From: Turbatrix aceti
Taxonomy: Eukaryota > Nematoda > Chromadorea > Rhabditida > Panagrolaimidae
Assembly (NCBI GenBank): GCA_963969345.1
Contig: OZ017768.1
Span: 7,898,718 to 7,962,717, forward strand
DNA length: 64,000 bases
Reading direction: 5' to 3'
Below the pieces are notes generated by a model. It made no database searches, had not been told where the DNA came from, and saw only the letters and a program-made list of their open reading frames with translations. This document shows positions 10,680 through 20,043 of this stretch, in pieces. The stretch's first letter is position 1; each line of letters begins with the position of its first letter. The position numbers and the translations under genes were made by a program.

Positions 10680-10784
10680 TTCCTTCATGAACTCCGAGCG
10701 CTGCTTCTTCGTCATCGCGCCCTTGAGCTTCTTGATCGCCACGTCCTGTTCGTGGCCGTCGAGGGTCAACTGTCCGATGTGGAC
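10680..10784 (-). pseudogene. Antisense fragment of the SH2-kinase catalytic exon
   Basis: 105 bp here are the reverse complement of 12277-12381 in the neighbouring kinase gene, with one mismatch seen. The fragment covers the stretch from just after the glycine loop through the VAIKK lysine. It has no start, splice sites or extension beyond the match. It is therefore an inverted duplicate, not a gene, and lies about 0.4 kb before the kinase start codon. Confidence 0.85.
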
Positions 10785-10915
10785 CCATTTTTGTTTAAAT
10801 TTTTATTAGAAGACTAAAAAAATGTTCTTTTTTTCCATTTTTTATTTTAACTTTTTTCAAATCAAAATTTTTTTAGAAAAACGTATTTACATAATTGTTT
10901 TCGAAAATTTAGAGG

Positions 10916-10950
10916 GATATCGGGCGACGGATCACGACCGACAACCGGCA
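10916..10950. repeat. 35-bp dispersed repeat, copy b
   Basis: Exact match of 8647-8681, same orientation, about 2.27 kb away. The following bases diverge after CCCG. Confidence 0.75.
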
Positions 10951-11194
10951 ACCCGTTTTTTTTCCTGCAAAATTAGAGCAAAAGCGTTCAATTTTCGTGC
11001 ACCCCTGCGAGCGATCTCGGCACCCCAAATTTGCATGCGCCATCCTTTCAACAAACTTGTGCAAAACATTGTCACCAGTCTGCAGCATTCGCGGCAAAGA
11101 CAACGACGTAACTGCTGCAAGATAAGCTCGCAAGTGCGTAGTAGAAGGTCAGTCACTGTGTCGTAGTCCGTTTCCTTTTTCTCTACGACTCATC

Positions 11195-13092
11195 ATGAAG
11201 AATCTCAACTTTTTGATGAAAAATCCACTGAGTATGAAGGCGACTTCAGATTACTCAAAGGAAAAAAGCCGTTTATCAAAGAATCAGAGCAAGCAGCAAA
11301 AGAAGCGTGGAAAAGCAAGCGAAAGGGAAGCAGAAGAGCCGACTAGTTACACGGAACAGACAAACAAAAGCGAAGGCCACGATTCTCCCCTAACGCCTCC
11401 CCCCTCGGCTGAAAACGCAAATGATGGCAGAGAGCTGGTGAGTCAGAATTCCCAGAAAAGAGCAAACAACCGATTTTAAGAAAATAAAAAGATTATAATA
11501 ATTTGTTTGTTTTTTTTCTAATACGAACATTTTTTAATTTTGTTCAAATGCGAAAATTTTTGACTTTGTTAGCAAAAATATTTGCGAACAGATTATTTTA
11601 CCTTTTGTGCAAAATTGTGAACTTCTCCCGATTTTTTTTAATTTTTCCAAATTTTTATTGGGTCAATTTAAAAAAAATGTTATTTTGTTCGTTTTATCTT
11701 TTTGAAAAATTTGACATTGTTCGCGAACAAATAAATTTAAACAAACACATACAAGCAAAATAAAAAAAATAAAAAAAATAAAAATTTGTTCGCCAACCTA
11801 GTGAAAACCAAGAATTTTGCCACCTCACCTGTCCACCTGCATTTCTTGTAGACAGCCTTTCCCTGGTACCATGGACTGATGCCCCGCGATGAGATCAACG
11901 AGATGCTTGTCAACGATGGCGACTTCCTCGTCCGAAAGACCGACGTCAACGGCACGCCGCGTTACGCTGTTTCTGTTTTCTACAAAGGACGCGTCAGACA
12001 CATTCTACTGAATTACAAGGATGGCATCTGGTGGCTGCGCGAGATCAGGTCCAATACAATCAGCGATCTCATCAAGGAGCACGTCGATAAGAAAGTACCG
12101 GTCCAAACTGAGGGAACGCTGTTGGTCAAACTTGTTCCCAGACCTGAGTATTATATCCTTCATGATGTAAGTTACCTGGGGTACTACAGGTGACCAAAAA
12201 ATTTTAATTATTTACAAATAAAAAATTTCAGCACATCAAAATCGGCATCAAAGTTGGAGGCGGTGCGTTTGGAGATGTCCACATCGGACAGTTGACCCTC
12301 GACGGCCACGAACAGGACGTGGCGATCAAGAAGCTGAAGGGCGCGATGACGAAGAAGCAGCGCTCGGAGTTCATGAAGGAAGCCAAGCTCATGCGTCGCT
12401 TCAGCCACAAAAACATCGTCCGGACGTTCGGCGTCGCTGCCCAGGAAGAACCGATCATGATCGTGCTCGAACTCGCGCCAAACGGCTGTCTCAAGAGCAA
12501 ACTCCACGACCAACCCAAAATGGCGGTTGACAAGCTCAACGTGTACGTGATAGGCGCGTGCCGTGGCATGACCTACCTCGCAGCTAACAAAATCATCCAT
12601 CGTGACGTCGCGGCGAGAAACTGTCTTCTTGGTTTTCACGACGAAGTTAAAATCAGCGATTTTGGACTCTCGGTTGCCGGAAAAGCGATTCTGAAACTCG
12701 ACAAACTCAAGCAGATGCCAATTCGCTGGCTTTCGCCGGAAACACTCAAACGCGGAGAATTCTCGACCAAGTCAGACGTCTGGTCGTTTGGCGTGCTTGT
12801 GTGGGAGATTTTCACTCGCTGCAAGACAGATCCCTTCCCGAACATGAACAACGCAGCTGCGAGGGCCAAGATCACGTCCAACCAGCTTCCGATGAGTCCG
12901 CCCGCCGATGCGCCGCCCATCATGAAGAGCGTCCTTATCCTCTGCTTCACGCAGGATCCGGAGCGTCGGCCTGACTTTGAGCGGATCCTCAAAATGATCG
13001 CTCCGAACGAGCTGCCGCCACAGTGTGACAAAATTGCTTCTACTCCTAATGCTCCCCATACTCCTCAGTCTAAATCAAGTAAGAAGGCGTAG
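11195..13092 (+). CDS. Non-receptor tyrosine kinase, SH2-kinase (Fer/Fes-like nematode family)
   Basis: Three exons, 11195-11437, 11852-12166 and 12232-13092, keep one frame and give 472 residues. Residues 1-81 are a Ser/Lys/Glu-rich, low-complexity leader. The SH2 domain spans about 85-180, starting WYHGLM, with the phosphotyrosine-binding FLVRK motif. The kinase domain spans about 188-450: GGGAFGDVHIG loop, VAIKK lysine (~219), HRDVAARN catalytic loop (~309) and DFGLS (~329). AARN in the loop marks a tyrosine kinase. All catalytic residues are present, so it should be active, phosphorylating cytosolic or membrane-proximal substrates after SH2 docking. The architecture matches the expanded Fer/Fes-like SH2-kinases of nematodes, which lack the F-BAR part. 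The specific ortholog is not resolved. Confidence 0.93.
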
Positions 13093-13517
13093 ACGATGGT
13101 ATAGACTGTGCCGCGTTGAGGAGATTAATAAATTATACTTTGAAAAAGAACTGGTTGTTTTGATTGGAATACAGCCGCTTTTTGTTCGCGAACGTGCCCG
13201 GGACCGGGACCGGCTGATTGGCTTTTATGGCCCGGCGCGGGCAAAAAAGTTCGGCCGGGCGATAAAAGTTTTCGCAAGTCCCGAATTGAAATTCAAATTG
13301 AAACACATTGGCACAGCCGTTTTGTTCGCGAACAAACATGAACGTCTGTTAAATTTTGTTCGAAGAATCCAGCGAACGCGAACATTTTTTGATCTGAACC
13401 CCAAAAATGCAAATGCAAACCAGTAAAAAAATGAAATGAATAAATTTATTGAAAAACAACAAATTTGACAAAAAAAAAATGTGTACAATCATAAGAAATA
13501 AAAAACAAACAAAAAAA
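13093..13517. other. Intergenic, convergent gene tails
   Basis: It separates the 3' ends of the SH2 kinase (+) and the next gene (-). AATAAATT at about 13125 could serve kinase polyadenylation. TTGTTCGCGAAC palindromes occur at 13182 and 13322. I see nothing coding. Confidence 0.5.
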
Positions 13518-14406
13518 TCAAAACTCCATGGGGTCTGGCGATTCCAGGAGAACCCTGCCGCCCTCGACGTAGCTCATTGAGTAGCCGTACTCGTATAGCC
13601 GCCGCGCTGTCGATGCCGATAACGGATCGTTGAACACGATCGTCAGCTGCCCGTTGAACTAAAAAATAGCAAATTTAAAGATGTTCAAAAATCATTAAAA
13701 AAAAGAAACTCACCTTGCACAGGAGCTCAATCACATCTTCGTCCAGATCCGCGGTCACGTTCCAGAGCTTCATGGACTGAATGCCATTGGGATCAGCCAA
13801 CAACGATCTGAAGTCGATGTTTTCGATCCTCCAGTTGAGGAAGCACAGCTCCAATTCACGGACGTTTTTGATCGTCACCAAAAATTCATCATAGTCAAAA
13901 TCGTCGTCCAAAACGATGTCCATGAGAATGAGGGTCGTGATCGTCGGTGGAATGAGCAGCTTCAGGGACTCCAGGGTCACGAAGAAGAAGTAGACTTCCA
14001 AATTTGTGTGGTTGCCCGTGATGACTTTGGCGATGGTGGTGGGAAGAGGGCATTCCCACTGGTCGTGGTGGACCACCTTCACCGCCAGAGGATTCCACCT
14101 GCGATCAACCACCGCAACATCCACCGGATACCTGACGTATTCCGTGTTGTCGATCTCCTCGGCGTTGTCGTAGTGCGCGTAGGCATCCGGCGGCATGGTG
14201 ACGTCGACGCCCAAGAATTCACCTCCGACATTGACGGTCAACTCCTCGCAGTACACCTGGTTGAACCGAGACACGGAGGAGAGTTCGTCGATCTGGCGAA
14301 CAGTTGTCTGAACGCTTCGGGGGATGGCGGAGAGCAGGGTATCCTCGATGACCCTGTCGAATTCGCTGTATTCGATCGAGAAATCACAAACGGCGGAAGA
14401 AGACAT
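13518..14406 (-). CDS. Hypothetical protein, two exons, repeat-like (possible F-box-associated/LRR type)
   Basis: Exon 1 is 14406-13714 and exon 2 is 13658-13518 (donor GTGAGT, acceptor TTTTTTAG), giving 277 residues. There is no signal peptide or TM. The second half has spaced Leu/Ile-rich stretches (TLESLKLLIPP, LILMDIVLDDD, VRELELCFLNW, MKLWNVTADLD) that look like irregular leucine-rich strands, as in nematode F-box/FTH-type proteins. No F-box is clear at the N-terminus. The overall composition is acidic. It is transcribed convergently with the kinase. I do not recognise the family; a substrate-recognition role would be speculation. Confidence 0.75.
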
Positions 14407-17400
14407 GGTCAAACAGTAAAAAACGAGCGTTGAAGAAAGAGCGAGTGTACTCAAGCAACAATTGACTAGCAATTGTCCAAATTAGTGTCCTGTTGCGCAC
14501 GATCGACCGCCTGTTCCATGCCGAAAACGCAGGTCGTGAACAACTCATGTTCATTAGCAGGCGCGCGGAACTGGGAAAGTGCGCACTGCGCAGGGCATAC
14601 TTCAGTGTGCCCCGTGAGTGTTACATGACGACAAACATTTGGAAAACATGATTTACCACTTTATGACACACCTCCGCGATGGGCGAATGGTGTTTTCTTG
14701 CTTGTGAACGAATGCAAACATTTTTGAATTGAAAAATTTTGGTTCAAAAACGGGAACAATCATCGAACGCATTTTTCCTCCGTAAAAAACCAAAAATGGA
14801 TTGTTACACATTTTTCGCGACGATCGTCTTTTTCTGTCAAACATTTCTGAACATTCTTTGCCATGTTTTTTCTTCAATTTTACCCAATTTTTGTTTCATC
14901 TGTTCAAAAAATTTAGTTTTCTTCGCCCACCCCTATTTCCAATGTGAGTTACCCCCTTTTCAATTCAACATTGCTTTTCACGTAAATTTTGGATTCTTGC
15001 GTGCCCGGTTGTCTAGCACCTGACAATTTTCTCTTTCCTCCGCCAGACACCGGGGCACCCCCTCTCATTAACAGGCCACATGGTCACGGAAACATGCCTT
15101 CACTCCTCTTTTTGATTTTAGCCGGCAGACAGTCGTCATGCCAACACTGCACCCCTCATTTTTTTGACTTCCAGTCAGTCCAACAACCGCCCAACATCCC
15201 TTCTCGACGTGGACGTGATGGCGGTGGCACACACGTACGCAACAGTTTTTTTTTGCTCCGACCGCCTCTTGCCGTGTTGTCCGGGGCTTGCACGCACGCA
15301 CACGTCTGATGCAAATTTTTCTAAATATAAAGCATAAAACGTAGGTGTATATGTAGGACGTGTGTGCCGTGCCATCCATCCGACTGGCCCGATAAACAAC
15401 GCAAAAAAATTGACGGCAAATGGAAACGAGGTGTAAACAGAGGGTTAATTAGATGCCCGAACTTGCATAGTGCATATTTAAGCTACACCAACTAGTTGCC
15501 GTGAAAATTAATCCAAAAAACCTCAGCACAAATCGCCAAAGTCGTGTAACATGACGTCTTTGGCGAATGACGTTTTTTAAACAAAAAACCCCAACATAAA
15601 AACTTTGCAATATTCATCAGCCCAAAAAAGTTGAGCAGCTCAATTTATGCATTTTCAACACAAAAATAACAAAACAAAGAAAAAACCCCTGAGCAAGGTT
15701 ACAATAACTCTCAAAACCCTTGTTCTTCCAACGAAAAAAAGCAACAAACCGGACCACTTAAAAAACTCACCAGAGAACAAAAAAAGTGATCCATGACCTT
15801 TGGAAAAGGCCCAGCACTGTCGCCGAATGCATTTCACTATATCATCATGTTCCGGAGCATCGCGATGTTTAATTAACCGACACATCTCGCGTGCCACGTA
15901 GCCAATGGCCCTGAAAAGTCACCGCTACTCGATAAGCCCATCCCCTGACTTTTTAGGCCTAAAAAATCACTCAAAACTCCCAAAAAACCAACCTGTCCCC
16001 ATTGAATCCAGCCTGAAGCGACGAGGAGTCCTATGTGGCCTGGATACGGTCGCAAAGCTGCTCAAAACGCGCTGTTACGCACCTACCCAGGTCAATAAGA
16101 CTCCCAGTCAGTCAAAAAAAACGACGATAGGATCCAAGTCGTTGGTTGAACAGGATACACAGGAAGGAGATAAAATAAAACCACCACAACCACCCCAGAC
16201 GAGGAGACAACGACGCCGATGAATAGCGCTACCGCAGCAGCAGCAGCCACACAAGACCGAGAAGAGCTGGGGCTGCTGCTGCTATGGATGGTGTCGTGTA
16301 GAGCAAAATGAGCGAAAAAGAACAAACCCAAAGGAGTAGTAGTGGTGTGGTGGCGGCCGCGGCGTCGTCGAGTCGAGTCGTCCACCGTGAAAAGCTGTAA
16401 AAAACGAGAAAAAAGAGAGAGATGGGGAAAGACAGAGAAAACGAAAAAACGGCTAGATAAACCAAGAATAAATGAACAACGATGCACGTTAGCCTAAAAA
16501 AAAGTTGCAATGATTGTTGCAGTTTGTTTGATGATTTGAGATCGCAGCAACTCCCAGAGCGAAAATCAAAAAGATAGGTGAAAAAAGATCATTCCAGAAC
16601 TTTCTAGAACAAAGGTATAAAAAAATCGCGACGAGAGTCTCTTATCGCACGCGTACGTCATATTATCTTATTACGGTTTTCATGAACCCAAAGTATTACT
16701 TATTTTGTTACAGTTTTTATGAACACGCAAACTATTACTGTTTCTATGGTTTTAGGGTTTTCGTTAAGCATTTTCTGGTCTTAACAATTTTTTTCTTATA
16801 AAACGCGTAAAGCAGTCAACTGTAAACTAAGCTCCGCCTCACGACTTGTAAGTAAGTCACTTTTCAGAGGACTAGACATTGTATGAAACGCGCCCGAAGA
16901 CAGGAGACGACTTCGAGGCCTACCCCGTCTGCTCCGGGTTTTTTTCTGTTTGTCCTTGCCTCTTCTTCGCAAGCACACACAAACGTACAGAGTTTTTTTT
17001 TTATCATCATCTGATGACGTGGCATGATGATTTTGATTTATTTTTTTGGGGTAAAAAATGAAGCAAAAATTATTATCAGGTGGGAGGGGGGTTACGTTCA
17101 TCGAAGAAGACGAAAAAAAACACAGGAATGAATGCGAGATGGACAGCTCTGTTCGAGCTCGCTCGATAGCGAGGAAAAAAACGAGAGACTACTTTGAATT
17201 GCAACAAGGATAGCAGCACAAACTTTAGTAGACGTGTCCGTCTCCTTGTCGACATTGGATGGATGGATGGAAAAACTAGACAGACTGCAAAAAAAACGAC
17301 AAAACCCCAACAAAATATGCGTGGTGTTCGTTATACGGGCTGTTTTTTATACTTTTATCCCGTAGAACGTGTGTACTTTTGTGCTTGCGCGTCTGTTCTT

Positions 17401-18344
17401 TTTTTTTGCGCCGGGAAAAAAAAGAAAATGCCACTTTTTTTCCGCCGGAGCAAAAGCGTGCCTGTTCGTGCCTAATTGTGAACGGCACAAACAAACATTT
17501 TTTTCTACTGTGTGCAAAAAAATTATTTTAGGCTATTCCGACAGCACATAGACCTTGAGGGCGTGAAAACAGGGACAGGAGTGGGTCGCAGATGTTTTTT
17601 TAGTTTTCCCTTTTCTCATTATGGTGCCATTTTTAGCGCAGTCGGATTATTTTTTTACTTTTGCATCGCGTCATTCATTTACTTTTCAAAAATTGACGTG
17701 TTTGGACGTAAAAGTTTATTTCTAAAAAGAGTATTACTTTTCAAAAAAAATTTCAACGAAAAATAAAATAAAACGAACGAGCCAGCCTGTTTTTATCGGT
17801 ACCCAAGGCCTCGGTTGTCACTCAAAAGACACGGAATGGAACGATCTTTATGGAACAACCTAAAAGAACCCCACCCGAATGATAAAATCTGCAGTTGTAC
17901 TATGCTACCTGTTTGCTAAGACGGAACGGATGTTTAGAAAAAAATGACTGCACGAAAGACAAAAAAACGAAAGAATGTTCGAGTTCTTTAAAAATAGCGG
18001 TGAAAGGTCGTAAAAAATCGTAAACAAAAGTGAAACATCATTTTTTGATGATTCATGTTTTTTGTGTCCCCAAATTGAAAAAAAAGGGAGAATGAGTAAT
18101 CACGAAATCAAGACAAATGACAGCTCGAAAAAAACAACGCAAATGAATTGTAAAAAAAAATTAAAAATAAAACTCCGATGAAAAACAGCTCGTTGATATC
18201 CAGAAAACCCAAAAATCAAAACCGTGCATTTACTCGTTACAAAAACACATACATCTTGTAAAAAAAATACAAAAACTGTCAATGGAAAACAAACAAGGGA
18301 AATATATGGGTATTTACGTGGAATTTTCGTTGCACAAATTTCGA
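14407..18344. other. Long intergenic region without a supported gene
   Basis: About 3.9 kb, AT-rich with many A/T runs. Open frames here are short, low-complexity and lack splice context. The one strong signal is a heat-shock-element/TATA pair at 16591-16623. A CTG/CAG-rich patch lies around 16235-16290. Confidence 0.5.
16591..16623 (+). promoter_or_regulatory. Consensus heat-shock element followed by a TATA box
   Basis: 16592-16609 reads TTCnnGAAnnTTCnnGAA with no mismatch, the four-pentamer HSF1 binding site. TATAAAAA follows at 16616-16623, a normal core-promoter spacing, pointing right. No plausible coding exon is seen on + between here and 20044. It could drive a non-coding RNA, belong to a lost gene, or be carried by an unrecognised mobile element. 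Confidence 0.75.
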
Positions 18345-19784
18345 TCACTTTTGGCCGCGTTCCTTCAACACTTTGTGATAATGCGCGACTTGTTCGATGA
18401 GAAAAGGCTCTTTTACAAGTTCCGAGAGCTCCATGCGTTGAGTCATATCGGGTTTGAGCAGCTGAAAGACTCTTTTTTTTTTCAAAATCCCAAAAATTAA
18501 AAAAACAAACCTTCCTGACGATATTGGCCATCTCGCCGGGAAGAGTGACGACTGCATTATCGTAATTGCAGTTGACGATGAGGTTGAAGACGTAACTCCG
18601 ACCGTTGGCGCCGGCAGGAGGTGGATTAGTCCCGCTCGCTTTGTCGAGTTCGTGGCGATGCGGCAACTGGCCCGTCAGACACTCGTAGGCTAGCACGCCG
18701 AGAGCCCAGTTATCCACGCGGTAGTCGTAGGTCAAGCCATTCGCCAGTTCAGGCGCGACGTAGTCTTCGGTGCCGCAGACTGTCTTCCGGGGCTTATGCG
18801 CGTCATCCTTCACCGCCCAGCCGAAATCGCAGAGCTTGGGTACGTAGTTGGCTGTCAGTACGACGTTTTCTGGCTTTAGATCACGGTGAACTACGCCTAA
18901 AAAGTCAAAAAATCGTAATTTTAGTTGTAAAACTGGAAAAATAAAATAAAAACGAAGAAAAAACGTTCGAAACCACCAAAAAATGAGTTGTAAGGAAAAC
19001 TTTCGCTGCAAAAGTATGGAAACAACGTTTAATACAAAACTACGGTAACTTATGGAACATTACGTTACGTTTGACTCGAGTTACGGTTCATTACAAAATT
19101 ACGGTATGTTATCTCAGATTACATTGCGTTTGCCTTGAGTTATGGTTCGATACAAAATTATGGTAAGTTACTGAACATTACGTTACTTTCGCCATGAGTT
19201 TTGGTGAACGTAAACTGTCTGGTATATTTTCTTACTTTTTACCCCAAAAATCGCCGTTTTTTGTTTTTTCATTATTGCGAACCCATTTTCGTCAAAAAAA
19301 TCATAAAAACAAACTCACCCTTGCCGTGGCAAAAAATAAGCGCGTCCGCGAGGGCATCCACGATGTAGCACGTCCTGTGCAGCGTCAACCTCTTGCAGTT
19401 ATACATGAGCTTGTACAAAGATCCAAATTTTCCAATTTCGAGAACAATATAATACCGTTCGTCGTCTTCAAAAAAGGCAAAAAGTCGCAGGATATGCTGG
19501 TGCTTGAGGCCGTATTGGATCTCGACCTCGCGCCGGAGTTGCGCTGGCTCGACGTTGTTCTTCTGAAGCTCCCTTCGGTACGCGACCTTGAGTGCCACGG
19601 TGAAGTCCTGCTCGATGTTCCGGGCTTCATAGACAATGCCAAATGCGCCCTTTCCGAGTTGTTTGACGAGCTCAAAATCCGTAAACCGGAATTTTTGGTG
19701 TTCAGGTGGGTGCTGCTTCATCGGCATCGGTGGCTTCGAGGAGGATGAAGCGGAGACTGTTCTATGTGCTCGCGTTGCGGACAT
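18345..19784 (-). CDS. Aurora-type serine/threonine protein kinase
   Basis: Three exons, 19784-19319, 18896-18511 and 18461-18345, join in frame to 322 residues, the size of nematode Aurora kinases. Residues 1-33 are a short Ser/Pro/His-rich tail. The kinase domain starts FTDFELVKQLGKGAFG and carries Lys66 (VALKV), the Aurora-typical QLRREVEIQ helix with Glu88, HRDLKPEN (Asp161), DFGW (Asp179-Trp182) and activation-loop Thr194 before CGT. DFGW and QLRREVEI are strong Aurora signatures. The loop reads EDYVAPE where typical Auroras have LDYLPPE, so it is somewhat divergent and may be a lineage-specific paralog. Family role: spindle and chromosome segregation in mitosis or meiosis. A TTTTTTTAG acceptor ends 7 bases before the ATG, a possible trans-splice site. 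The A or B subclass is not decided. Confidence 0.92.
19033..19209. repeat. 59-bp tandem repeat, three degenerate copies, in an Aurora-gene intron
   Basis: The phrase TACAAAANTAYGGTA returns at 19033, 19092 and 19151, a 59-bp period. Each unit also carries AACATTACGTTACGTTT-like and TTGAGTTATGGTT-like words, with roughly 75-85% identity by eye. The array lies wholly in the first intron (19318-18897) of the kinase gene. Confidence 0.8.
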
Positions 19785-20043
19785 GTCGTTGCTAAAAAAA
19801 CAAGTAAACAGTGATCAATAAAAAATCCGCAGTCAAAAAACCCGCGCAAAAAAAACGCACCAAAAAGCGCAACTTTTCTTTTGAATGCGGCGATCGCTAC
19901 GCGCCGCAATTGTTAGTGACGTTTCGCCAAACTCTGTCTTACAGAATTTTCGGTTTGAATATTTTTGAATGTTTTACCGATAATCTCAATTTTGCTTTCA
20001 ATGCAGTTTTTTGTCAGTTCTGCCGAATGCTCGTCATTCCATC

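Larger units (their letters stand above)
10280..11194. other. Intergenic between PPxY gene and SH2 kinase; contains repeats
   Basis: No independent gene. It holds CGAAACGA-type degenerate repeats (10430-10570), a hairpin with an 11-bp perfect stem (10559-10569 with 10585-10595, arms TTCGAAACGAT), the antisense kinase fragment (10680-10784) and the second copy of the 35-bp repeat. The last ~200 bp are less AT-rich and probably hold the kinase promoter and 5' UTR. Confidence 0.6.

Noticed and set aside
15905..16222. 105-codon ORF on + with basic C-terminus
   Set aside because: Low-complexity, no splice or domain evidence, no signal peptide; likely chance.
18100..19011. 303-codon frame on - through the Aurora region
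   Set aside because: It reads through two introns; the phased three-exon model with kinase motifs is better.
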